Assembly (NCBI GenBank): GCA_907163375.1
Contig: CAJQUW010000498.1
Span: 62,001 to 126,000 of the forward strand
DNA length: 64,000 nucleotides
Source of the DNA: Prostheceraeus crozeri
Taxonomy: Eukaryota; Platyhelminthes; Polycladida; Euryleptidae
Reading direction: 5' to 3'
How positions within the stretch are numbered: the first letter of the stretch is position 1; each line of letters opens with the position of its first letter. The translations under genes and the position numbers were made by a program. The notes below the pieces were generated by a model. The model was not told where the DNA came from, did no database searches, and saw nothing but the letters and a program-made list of their open reading frames with translations. This document shows, piece after piece, positions 45,302-55,090 of the stretch.

Positions 45302-46071
45302 TTTCTAACCTGCAATGATTAAGCGGAACAGTCTGTCCAGTGCTTCGGCTACGTGAGATTCAAATGTCAGCCAATAGCAATACGATTGAACTGTGATTGG
45401 CTGATTCACTGGGTATGCGCCATGAGTTGAGATTGAATTAATGAATATAGTACGTAGCTATGAAAATGGCTTCGTGTAATGTCGACTAGGCCCATGCATG
45501 CATGTGTACACGGCACGAATGCCCTGAACAGCAGGACTAAAATATAGTTGCGCTGAATTGCTTAGAATCTAATTCAATGCTAATTTTTATGGATTCAATT
45601 AAGGACTTCAACAAAAATTGGGGGGCCTACTGATCTGTGTATCAAAATTCACAAAGGTTTTGAAGAAATACATGATTTTGCATAAATATTGATGCATTAT
45701 TTACCAGGGAACTTGATCTGTTGGAGCAAAATGAATAGCACCATTGTTCTTAGGATGCTCGAAATACCCAGAAAAAGTTGGTTTCATGCGAATAAAATTT
45801 TTTTCTTCTGCATTTGTGAATCAGTGTTATGATAGCAAATACTTCTCTTCCTTTGAAGCTATGGCTGTCATATGCAGTCGTATGATACAAACCGCAATGT
45901 TGTTATTTTATCTTTTTCAAATTACTAATGAAGTGATTCATCAAAATACAGAAATTGAACGGAAAAATTACAAGTGGAAAAATATTATATTTTCCCGGCA
46001 ATTTTTCCGGAAAAATTACCGGAAAAATTTCCAGAAAATTTTCCATATCATATCCTTAGCCATGGCCCGCA

Positions 46072-47384
46072 TTATTTATTATTGAATATCTACTTGGATT
46101 GCAGCGGACATATATTTCTTGAAGCAAAAACGACGATGCTTATTGATATTTTTCATTTTGATTTTATTGTTTCAATTGATTCCCACACTTACCAGAACAG
46201 AGAAGCGAAGTGGCCATGGTCAATAAATAACTTTTAAATGTATAATATTAAAAAGGAGAATGAACTTTTATATTAAAAAAATATTGTTATGTAGATGGAC
46301 ATCCTCGTGATTAGTGCTCCACAGTCCCTTCAAGTTAAATTTACAACAGTTAAAAATTTTTGCTTCATCGCAAGATGCGTCATCAGGCTCTGAGTAGCAA
46401 CTGTGTAGTGTGATGCATTGTTACTAGAACAATGTAATAACACGGGGTGTTTTTTTAAATTCTTCTCTTCACAATTCCCAACATGACAATGTATTTAGAT
46501 ACACGTTCTCGTATCTTTGCTGCATTACCTCATGAGTTAAAATTGAACTTTCATTTACTAACGAATCTGCTGCTCACTAGCGAATCTTGAGTACTTTCGC
46601 ATTCGATTTACTTTTAGCTTCCTTTAATCCATCCTGGACTATTCGATGACATTACTTGCTATCTTTCAGATCAACTGGATACATCATCCTTTCATTGTCA
46701 ATGCAGCTGATAAGCACAACCTGAATTTACCGACGCATCATCCGTCGTCCGGGCAAAGAAAACGCAGTTTCAACTTTTTCTCAGGCGTATCAAATTCTTT
46801 CTATTTTCTCTGAGATTCTTATTTCTGAGAGTTCTAGAAGGACCGAGGGAAGGAAGAGTGAGAAGGAGACATACAGGAAAGTAGTTTGAGGAGTTAGGAT
46901 TCCGGGCCTTTTTCTGCAAGTTTCCCTTAAGGATTTCATGCGTGAAATTCTTGTAATTTCAACTTGAAAAGTTCATTCATGAGACAGTCGTTGTAAATGT
47001 CTTATAAGGTCAAAGAAGAGTAGAAATCCTCTTATCAATCTTCCTTTTCCCTGAGATGAAGTGAATTCCTCACATTGTCATATGTTTTCGTAAAGTTTTA
47101 AGAGACGACGAAACTAATAATATGATCAAACAAGAATTTATGTACTGTTTTATGGATCTCGACCTCACCTGAATCCTGCAATCCGTTGAAAAACCCGAGT
47201 CTAACATCTCATCAATAATGGATATGTGTAAACATCCAGGTGACTAATGTGCTACTCAAGCTTATAGTTTCACTTATGGAAAGTAGGTAGTTTGTTGATG
47301 GATAATTCTTCAAATAGAGACATTACCATTTATGAGAAGAATCAGCTTTGGAACTTTCAGTAGATGAAGTTTTTTAAGGAGTTG
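46072..47384. other. Intergenic; possible ribozyme-like fragment
   Basis: No gene. The complement of 46362-46386 reads CTGATGA-CGCATCTTGCG-ATGAAGC, which resembles a degraded hammerhead core, a short stem and GAA as found in Penelope-like elements. It is too weak to call. Nothing else is recognised. Confidence 0.4.
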
Positions 47385-48042
47385 AATTTTGAATCTATAA
47401 TTTCATCGAGGTCAAGGTCAGGATCATAGAGTAGGTATATTAGGCAGAGTAGCAACTCAACATTCATTAAATCCGTGATGTGTATACAGTTTCGATTTCA
47501 TTAAATGAACGTGAGTCGAGACCCAGTGCTAGCTGTGAGATATGCAAATATTCACACATTTGGAGAAATGTACACGAATTTGGCTGATCATGATAGCAAG
47601 ACAGAATAAAGGATAGTATTCCACAAATCCTCCAGGTAATGACAACTTGGAGAGGCAATATAGTTTGCTAAATTAACAATTCGATAGCTTCTATTACTTT
47701 AATGCTCAGCCTCATTAATAAGAGTATTTTCGTAAGCATGAACATGTCAAAAAATTACCTGCAACTGAAAGAGCAAAAAATCATAATCAAACACAATCAT
47801 CATAGTTATCTTTAATAGATGTAAATGGGTCCACATTATTATTCAGATTCAGGAAATGACGCATCGTGAATCATGAAATTATACCACTGAAAATTGAATT
47901 AAAAACATGACATCTCAGTCAAGAGGCTCTCATTTGATCTCAACTTTTCCTTGAAGACTTGTAGGGACTTGCTATATAATGCAGTCCATGAAATAGCCCA
48001 GACCATTAACTTGATTTTCGCTTAAGTAAGATGCTAGTTATC
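47385..48042 (+). repeat. Long inverted repeat, left arm
   Basis: Pairs imperfectly with 53455-54115 in opposite orientation. Anchors run through the whole length: TATATTAGGCAGAGTAGCAA (about 47436), GATCATGATAGCAA (about 47585), GTAAATGGGTCCACATTA (about 47821), GTGAATCATGAAAT and CCATGAAATA (about 47990). It is non-coding and the family is unknown. Its inner end stops exactly where the GA tract and the 3' end of LINE C begin. Confidence 0.75.
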
Positions 48043-48308
48043 AAATAGAGAGAGAGAGAGAGAGAGAGTAATGTTTATATTCAAAAAAATGAAAATCATA
48101 CAAAGACATAAGTAAATACACGTCAATCAAATTTTTACACGTTACTAAAACAGAATGAATGAAAGTTATGACGTTGCACAGAGTACGCCGTAAGAGCATT
48201 TAAGTCATGATTGATGAAGTCACATAGTTTCACAGTTCCACACAAATGCAAAGACAGGACTACATAAGTTACAAAAAAAAAATTATCAGATATACATGTA
48301 GCTGATCT

Positions 48309-50942
48309 TCAATCTATAAATGTATTGCTTTCAATGATGGAAACAGCAGGAAAAAAGGAGTTCCTCCTTCGAGTAGTTCGACAAAAAGGTTGCACAAATC
48401 TACCAGATCGGGGGATTCTCTCAGGACACATAGAGTGCAAGGGATGATCGTTGTTGGAGACTATCTTATGTAGAAGCTTCAAAGATGCTTGTATACGCCT
48501 TCCTTCCAGGTCATCAAAAATGTCACATTCACAATCGGAACCACATACAATACGATGAGCTCTACGTTGGAGTCGATCAAGAGCATTCTTGTCACCAGTT
48601 GACATCCCGATCAATAGGGGAGAGCAATATTCTATCACAGATAGTATTAGTCCTTTATAAACAGAAGCCAGGTGTGAAGAGTTCAGAAATGGACGGAGAA
48701 CACGGAGAGCGTACAATCGACGTGACGCGGTTCTGATTACAAAATCAACATGGTTGTGCCACTTCAAATCAGAGGATAAGACAACTCCCAGGATTTTAAG
48801 GCTATCAACTGATGAGATATCAGGAATTACAGGACGGGGGCATGTAGTCATCTTTGGAAACCATAAAAGTTTGCTTTTCCGCATGTTGATTTTCAACCCA
48901 GCTGACATGGACCAATTCATCAAGTGAGTATGCTCTTCTTTGTAAGATGAGATTGATTCGGCATGAATAGGGATAATCACCGTGCAATCGTCGACGTACT
49001 TGATTATAACGCTGTTCGCGAACTTTGGGAGCAAACTTCCGACAACAGCATTAAACAGATAAGGCCCGAAGACTGAACCCTGAGGTATACCAGAAATAAC
49101 AGGTTGTTCTGAACTTACACACTGATTGAGCTTGACTGATTGAAAACGACATGTCAGATAGTCACGGACCCAAAGACAGAAACCAGAAGGGAAACCATTA
49201 GAGATCAGCGTTTTGAGGATAATATCGTGACCAAGAGTATCGAATGCCTTACTGAAATCGTAGGCCAGTGCGACAACACCCATCGTCTCTTTCTTGTCCA
49301 AGGTTGCTGTTATGATATCGTGCATACATATAAGTGCAGATGTGGTCGATGAGGACTTCATACCTCCAAACTGATAAGGCCCAAAACTATTCCGGAAGAG
49401 CGGTAAAACACCAGAGTTGAGAATCAACCTTTCGCAAACCTTTGCGGGAACAGGGAGAAGGGAAATAGGGCGTAATTCTTCAATCGATGGCGGGCTAGAT
49501 TTTGGGACAGGCACTACACGACTGTGTTTCCATGACTGTGGAAATTTCCTCGACATTATAGATGTCTTAATAATGTTAGTGAGAGGCTCAGCCAATATAT
49601 GAGCTGCTTCCTTATATAGCACAGTAGGTACACCATCCAAACCGGGGGCCTTATTCGATTTAAGCGAGTGTAGAGACTTGTAAACATCATCAGTACATAC
49701 GGATGGGGACCAATCGTACTTATCTTGTAGGCATATAGAGTCACAATTTGGGCGAATGCTTTGAGAAGATATGAAGAGGGAGTTAATGTCTTCAGCTGCT
49801 TGGACTGGGTTAGGGAATTGAGAAATCAGTGAGTCGATGCATGAGCTTTTGGAATATTTTGTACCTCTGATTTCATTCACAATATTCCACATATCTTTCG
49901 GACATTGACTAGCCCTGTTTGCCCATCTGAGTTTTCCGACGAATAATAGCCGCTTAACTTTTAGGCTCAGGTGTTTGTAGACTGAATAATTACCACAACG
50001 ATATGCACGCCATCGCTCGTTGATCAGCACTTTGATAAGCGGACTCACATAAGGTTTATCATTTGGAGACATGGCCACTGTAGTCATAGGTATTGTTTGA
50101 TCGAAACAGAACTTCACAGCATCATTGAAAATAAAGCACTTTTCATCAATTGTCAAATTACTGTCATATAGTAGAGTAAAGTCAATATACTCGAGTGTAC
50201 TAATAAAGGCTTGTATGTTTGACTCACGTAAATCACACACAGTTCGCATGGTCTTGCTTTGAGTTGACGAATGCTTGTTAGGAGTACACAAAATAGTTTT
50301 GTGGTCGGATGAAGAAATCGGGGGACCAACATCAACATTACAAAGGTTCTCCAAAGGTGAAGACACAAAAACATGGTCAAGGATTGCATCACCCCTGGTG
50401 GGAGACTTAATTAAGTCTATTAAGTCAAATGCATGCAATACATAAGACACATCCAAACGGTTAAAGTCACCGGTCAAAATAATGTCGGAGTCTGGATGAG
50501 AGGTAAGGAAACTGTCCAAGTTATTAGAAATGAAAGAAACCACTTCCGATGGATATTTTATGGATGATGAGGGTGGGATATAAATACAAACGAATATCAT
50601 GTTGAGGCGGGGAAGAGTTAACCACACTCTATTTGTACCGTATGAAGGACCATCAGGATAGAAACGCACCGGATTAAGTGAAAAGTTCGTCCACACTGCG
50701 ACTCCTCCACCAACTCGACCATCATCACGATCATCTCTAAATGCAAAATTGTTATTCACGTTCACTAGGATATCAGGAATGACGTCACTGAACCAGGACT
50801 CGGTTGCAGCAAAAATCTGCAATGCTTTTGAAGAGATAAACGATCGAATGAAATCCATCTTTGATATCGCATGGTTGACATTAGTGGATGCGGACAATGG
50901 GATTTTCTGCTCGCTACTCGATAAAATCACAGGCGAAAATGC
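48309..50942 (-). CDS. LINE C ORF2: AP endonuclease and reverse transcriptase
   Basis: An intact frame of about 873 codons counted from a GTG at 50930. Endonuclease motifs: Asn-containing STNVNHA (residues 15-21), Glu in ATESW (42-46), GDFN (154-157), and SSDH (207-210). RT motifs: KAPGLDGVP (427-435), RPISLLPV, the first catalytic Asp in AYDFSKAFD (556-564), GIPQGSVFGP (614-623), and YVDD (645-648, more often YADD in such LINEs). It nicks DNA and primes cDNA on the nick. No ATG precedes the endonuclease core: the frame opens at 50942, and the first Met is residue 25, inside the domain. The ORF1 stop overlaps the GTG as GTGA, suggesting an ancestral ATGA stop-start overlap. Confidence 0.9.
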   Translation of the reverse strand, partial: AFSPVILSSSEQKIPLSASTNVNHAISKMDFIRSFISSKALQIFAATESWFSDVIPDILVNVNNNFAFRDDRDDGRVGGGVAVWTNFSLNPVRFYPDGPSYGTNRVWLTLPRLNMIFVCIYIPPSSSIKYPSEVVSFISNNLDSFLTSHPDSDIILTGDFNRLDVSYVLHAFDLIDLIKSPTRGDAILDHVFVSSPLENLCNVDVGPPISSSDHKTILCTPNKHSSTQSKTMRTVCDLRESNIQAFISTLEYIDFTLLYDSNLTIDEKCFIFNDAVKFCFDQTIPMTTVAMSPNDKPYVSPLIKVLINERWRAYRCGNYSVYKHLSLKVKRLLFVGKLRWANRASQCPKDMWNIVNEIRGTKYSKSSCIDSLISQFPNPVQAAEDINSLFISSQSIRPNCDSICLQDKYDWSPSVCTDDVYKSLHSLKSNKAPGLDGVPTVLYKEAAHILAEPLTNIIKTSIMSRKFPQSWKHSRVVPVPKSSPPSIEELRPISLLPVPAKVCERLILNSGVLPLFRNSFGPYQFGGMKSSSTTSALICMHDIITATLDKKETMGVVALAYDFSKAFDTLGHDIILKTLISNGFPSGFCLWVRDYLTCRFQSVKLNQCVSSEQPVISGIPQGSVFGPYLFNAVVGSLLPKFANSVIIKYVDDCTVIIPIHAESISSYKEEHTHLMNWSMSAGLKINMRKSKLLWFPKMTTCPRPVIPDISSVDSLKILGVVLSSDLKWHNHVDFVIRTASRRLYALRVLRPFLNSSHLASVYKGLILSVIEYCSPLLIGMSTGDKNALDRLQRRAHRIVCGSDCECDIFDDLEGRRIQASLKLLHKIVSNNDHPLHSMCPERIPRSGRFVQPFCRTTRRRNSFFPAVSIIESNTFID

Positions 50943-51649
50943 TTAATGTCATCAGAGCGTTGGATTCTACCTTTGAAAATTACGACATCTTCACCTTTAC
51001 TTCGGCGTTCATTCAATTCAGCCCTTAAATGTTTCTCCACTTGCTGTTGATGTGGAGTAAGGTCTTTCTTGATATAAACTCCACGTCGGGGAGTGTTCTT
51101 CAATTTTTTCGAATTCTGTAATATTCGACGCTTCGTCTCCATATCAGTGATTTTCACTTTTAGAAGGCGAGATCTACCAGTTTGAATTCTTCCCATTCGA
51201 ATACATTTTGACCATTTAACATCATCTACAGAGATGGAATTAAAAATTTCCTTCAACTCTTTTTCATCATATTCTCTTCTTTCCTCTATCGATCCCTCAC
51301 TTTTCTCCTCCAAACCGAAAACAACAACATTGTAAGCACGGTTTTGCCTCTCTTCCAATTCATTCATGAGATGTTCTCGCCATTGACCTGAAGACAGACC
51401 CTCCTTTATCTCATCAATCTCCTTTCTGTGCTGAGTCTGTACATTTAACATCGAAGAGAAACTGTTTTCAAGTTTATCGATGCGAGACATAAGTGTTGAA
51501 ACCTTAGTGTTCAGTTCATCCACTTTACTTGCAATTTCTGTTTTGTGCTCATCTAGAAGTGTTTTGATTACTTCAAGCGTAGCGTCATTAACAACAGAGC
51601 TAGAACGCGTAGTTCTTGTAGATTTGGTATTCTGGTTATCTGAACTCAT
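50927..51649 (-). CDS. LINE C ORF1: coiled-coil and RRM-like RNA-binding protein
   Basis: A 240-residue protein starting at ATG 51649. Residues about 24-80 are heptad-rich (IASKVDELNTKVSTLMSRID, KLENSF), a predicted coiled coil for trimer formation. The second half follows the LINE ORF1 RRM-like pattern: RAYNVVVFGLEE, CIRMGRIQTGRSRLLKVKI, RRILQNSKKLK, GVYIKKDLTPHQQQVEKHLR. It binds the element RNA and accompanies ORF2 (family knowledge). It ends ..RL-TGA at 50927-50929, overlapping the ORF2 frame by four bases. No zinc knuckle or PHD finger is visible. Confidence 0.85.
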   Translation of the reverse strand: MSSDNQNTKSTRTTRSSSVVNDATLEVIKTLLDEHKTEIASKVDELNTKVSTLMSRIDKLENSFSSMLNVQTQHRKEIDEIKEGLSSGQWREHLMNELEERQNRAYNVVVFGLEEKSEGSIEERREYDEKELKEIFNSISVDDVKWSKCIRMGRIQTGRSRLLKVKITDMETKRRILQNSKKLKNTPRRGVYIKKDLTPHQQQVEKHLRAELNERRSKGEDVVIFKGRIQRSDDIKHFRL

Positions 51650-51740
51650 TTGGACAAACTAATGAACCCACTGTAGCCCAGAACACGGTACCTTTGAGAC
51701 ACAAAGCCCGCTGCTTAAACCACTACACCACGACAGCTAA

Positions 51741-51962
51741 CGAGAGATCGCGAACAATCAAAGGAAAATCAGTCATCCACACAACTACCACACGACGAAG
51801 AATCGATACTCGATCGATAATTGCAAAATATTCGTGTAGGACTTGGTTCCAAACTGCCAGAAATAACAGCTGATCTGAACTTGCAGATCGTTCCAACCAC
51901 AGAATTAGACCGGTCGTCTCTTCTTCTGTTTGACTAGAAGGGAAGCATTGGAACATGTAACG
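51741..51962. other. Short unassigned spacer
   Basis: Between the LINE C leader and repeat R copy 2. No feature recognised. Confidence 0.4.
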
Positions 51963-52355
51963 TTAATGAAATGGCACAATCTGCTGACTAAATACCATAG
52001 CAATCGAACAATGAGCAGCCAGTTCAACATTAAACACGCCAAATTGTGCAAAGTTTCAGTGACTGTTATCAACCAGATCACACAGCCAAGAGACACAGAC
52101 GATGTCAAGTTCTACAGAGAAGTTTGTGAACGTTTTTTCATGCGCCTGCTAACTTTTTTTAAAATGATCGAAGGGCCCAACATTATCGAGAAAACTTCTG
52201 CGCAATGATCTGAATTCTTCGAATCTGAAAGAACTGTGGGGATCGGAGCATTTTGAAGGAATTCAGAGCAATCCGCAAGCGACGCACGACTATTTTTCCT
52301 ATCTCTGTAAGGTATTAAAAATTTCTTTTTGCCCACTTATTAAGTTCTTCCATGT
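51963..52355. repeat. Dispersed repeat R, copy 2
   Basis: Matches 11362-11755 in the same orientation. The minus-strand peptide CSEFLQNAPIPT followed by SDSKNSDH parallels CCEFLQNLPIAT..SDSKNSDH in copy 1, but the frame breaks afterwards. A decayed coding repeat of unknown family. It may continue to about 52750, where a plus-strand or minus-strand open stretch persists without recognisable homology. Confidence 0.6.
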
Positions 52356-52764
52356 GCCATCCGTTTGAATCAGTTTGCACTTCTAGCAAAGTGATACGAT
52401 TAAACAATCTAATTCTGTGGTTCCAACTGACAAAACCAGTTGTCCACAGCAAGCAACAATCAAAATATCAGGCCAGCACCGGACGAGAAGATCACGTGGG
52501 CAGTGACGTCGAATCAGACGACGAAAAGGAACACTGAACGACCTTGAAATCCAACAGGGCACAAATGATGGGATATCTCCAAAAATATGCACCAAAAAGT
52601 CCCCAAAGATTCAAACAGCGAAGAATATGCAGAAATATGATGATCTCCAAAACAAACTCGCCGAAAAACGATGAAATACTTGCAAGAATCACACAAAGAC
52701 TGAAAATCACAGCCACGACTCTGAGAGCGCACAACCTCCGTCAAACGCGACAATGATATTCATT
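52356..52764. other. Unassigned, possibly rest of repeat R
   Basis: Both strands are unusually open here (for example plus 52544-52756, minus 52514-52753) but no protein family is recognised. The segment has no counterpart beside copy 1 at 11.76 kb. Confidence 0.35.
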
Positions 52765-53450
52765 TCCTTTGATATCCAACTTGTTTCATACTACTAATAA
52801 AATGGCTTCATGTCGGTAGTATCTAAATTTGAAAAAATTAAGCTTTTAAAAACTGCTCAAATAACTTTTTGGACCACAGAAACGTAATCTCCGTAAAAAA
52901 ATGAATATTTTCATAAGAAATGTTCACTGTACACAGACACTTTTTTGAGTCGACACTGTGCCTCTATGGTCAGGGTCTTTTTAATCTAGGTCGTGTGGGG
53001 TATATATAAAATGACGCTGTTTGAAATGACATTTTAATCTAAGATGATGGTGTTTCATGTTTTTCTATTTATCGAAAAAGGGTGCTTTTTCTGACATGCC
53101 CTCTGAAATCTGAAATATTACTTAAACGCGAGTGAATAACCACCTGAGCGAGTATTATGTCGGAAATACCAAAGTGTCTTTAATTTGTTAAAAGCTTATT
53201 ATCGAATCAAAGATGTTTCGATCGTAGAGTAGTATATGTAGGTAGAGTGTCGACTCAAAAAAGTATCTGTATACAGTGAAAATTTTTATATGGAAAGATT
53301 CAGTTTTTTGCCGAGATGACGTTCCTGCGGTCCAAAAAATTATCTGAGCAGTTTTGAAAAAGCTAAACTTTTGCCAATTTGCATACTACCGACACAGAAA
53401 CCCCTTTATAAGTAGTATGAAACACAGAAACAAGTTGGATATCAAAAGGA
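52765..53450. mobile_element. Long-TIR MITE (about 690 bp)
   Basis: The ends begin CCTTTGATATCCAACTTG (52766) and, as complement at the right, CCTTTTGATATCCAACTTG (53449). Inverted homology continues about 200 bp inward on each side (TTTCATACTACT, GTCGGTAGTAT, AACTGCTCA, TTTTTTGGACC, CACTGTATACAG-like words, TTTTTTGAGTCGACAC). No transposase is present. The right end abuts the inverted-repeat right arm directly, so the MITE inserted into or beside that arm. No clear target duplication was found, and the superfamily is unknown. Confidence 0.85.
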
Positions 53451-53454
53451 ATAA

Positions 53455-54115
53455 ATATTTGCTAATAAGAATTCTAACTAAGCGGAAATGAAGCCGATTG
53501 TCAAGGATATTTCATGATCCGTCTTATAATGGAAGTCTTCATGAAAACGTCGAGATTTTATTGTGCTTTCATGGCCGAAATTAATTGTTTTTTTAATTAT
53601 ATTTTCATCGTCATGCATTTATGATTCACTAAATTCATGTTTCACTTCATGAATCTGAATGGTAATGTGGACCCATTTACATTTTTCAAAGTTAATTGAA
53701 ATCATTGTCTCTGATTCTGTTATTTTGCTCTACCAGTGGCAGGTTGCGTATGATATGATCACGCTTAAGAAGATTCTCTTGAGGTTCAGCATGAAAGCAA
53801 TAGCAGGTCATCGAGTTGCCAATTTATCAAACATTACCTCTCTAAGGCTGTCATGACACGGACGATCTGTAAAATACCATCATTCATTCTGCATTGCTAT
53901 CATGATCATTCAATTCCGTGGTAATTTCTTCAAAACTGCATCAATGTGCTTATCTCACATTTGGAAACAATTACCAACTATATCCCCTCGAGTTCATTAA
54001 ATAAAATCGATAGTGTATACACATTGGGGATTTAATAAATGCGGAGTTGCCACTCTACCTAATATACTTACCCTATGGTTTCGATGTTTCTGACAAATTA
54101 AAACTTCACTATACG
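53455..54115 (-). repeat. Long inverted repeat, right arm
   Basis: Complement of the left arm at 47385-48042, aligned over nearly its full length. Anchors here are TAATGTGGACCCATTTAC (about 53663), GCTATCATGATC (about 53898) and TATACTTACCC near 54070. Divergence is considerable, so the duplication is old relative to LINE C. No coding capacity. Confidence 0.75.
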
Positions 54116-54619
54116 AACAAATGGGTGTAGTTGCTTGGCTCGCCGCGTCACTTTGATTGACAGCACTTCAGTATGCTGCTTATCCTGCATTCACCAGTCG
54201 AGCAATGCGACATTGCACAAGCACATACATTGCCACCCATAAAAAATAAAAAATAGAGTGACCCTATAATGAGCAATAGCTTCATTGTAATTTTAGCCCA
54301 GACTGGCATCATCAGCGTTCTCTTCCTAGGGGGGATGGTTAGTTCGCCCATAATTATCAGGCTCATTATCATATGCAAGTGAGATACAACATGTGAATTC
54401 CCCTTACAAAATACTCATGTTTCAGAATAGTTGAGTTGGATTTACGGTTATCAAACGAAAGGCAGCTGAGCTGACACACTTCAAGTATTAGCAGAGATAA
54501 TACGGCAACCGGAAGATCGAAGTCTGTCTAATTGTTCTTGCTCTTACAATTTCTAAGAAAAAAGTGAGCTTAATCACATAATTCATAAATTCTATTATCT
54601 CTCATAAGTTAGTCTGAGA
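54116..54619. other. Intergenic, nothing recognised
   Basis: No gene or element is recognised. Confidence 0.5.
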
Positions 54620-55090
54620 GCAAGGTTGGGCAAAAACTTGGGGTCAAAACCCAAAACCCAAGCCCAAGTTTAAATAAATGAATGAAATTAAGCAAACGAA
54701 GTGCATCCTTTGTATTTTGTGCTGACATAAAGATTCTTCTATAGGCCAAAATCTATAGGAATATATAAAAATTCAATATGCACAAATGCAACAAAATACA
54801 TGTAAGCTTACAGTATGTACAATATGTATGAACTTTCAATGCGCGGTATTATCAAGCCCAGAATGAAAAAGCTAATAATCACAGGTATTTCATTTTTGAA
54901 ATATTCTGTGAATTGAGTGGAAATTTGATAAAATATCAGTATTTAATGCATTTATCCTGCAGCTCTCCTATGATTCAAATCAAAATATTAATTTTTGTAG
55001 CTTGATCTGCATATATTCAGCATTAATAGAAAACCCAAGTTTTGTGTCACTTACCCAAGGTCGACCCAAAACCCAAGGTTCAACCTTGCT
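54620..55090. mobile_element. Small TIR element (MITE, hAT-like ends)
   Basis: The left end is GCAAGGTTGGGC, followed by AAAACCCAAAACCCAAGCCC. The right end, as complement, is GCAAGGTTGAACC followed by TTGGGTTTTGGGT. The subterminal AACCCAA repeats are typical of hAT MITEs. Flanks CTGAGAG and CTGACAG are similar but not identical, so a target duplication is only possible. No coding content. Confidence 0.65.

Larger units (their letters stand above)
40140..46071 (-). mobile_element. TIR-bounded composite hAT-like element (about 5.9 kb)
   Basis: The left end reads TAGGGCCTGCCATGGCTA (40140-40157), then AT-rich TTACCGGAAAAAT repeats. The right end, as complement, reads GGGCCATGGCTA (46068-46057), then the same TTTTTCCGGTAATTTTTCCG strings. 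The TAGGGCC start fits hAT. No matching 8-bp target duplication was found, so one end is probably eroded. Inside, all on the minus strand, lie a hAT transposase C-terminal half (41538-42647) and a decayed gene of an uncharacterised family (43520-45301). Whether both are native to one element is the open question. Confidence 0.65.
48043..51740 (-). mobile_element. LINE C: nearly full-length two-ORF non-LTR retrotransposon
   Basis: In minus-strand order there is a short 5' leader (about 51740-51650) with a tRNA-like stretch, ORF1 (51649-50927), ORF2 (50942-48309), a 3' UTR of about 240 bp, and a 3' end abutting a GA dinucleotide run (48046-48068, CT on the element strand). Both ORFs are free of internal stops, so this is the youngest and best preserved element in the window. 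The CR1-group assignment is by layout: coiled-coil plus RRM-like ORF1, and APE endonuclease plus RT without RNase H. The CT-repeat junction may be the element's own microsatellite tail or its target. Confidence 0.88.
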
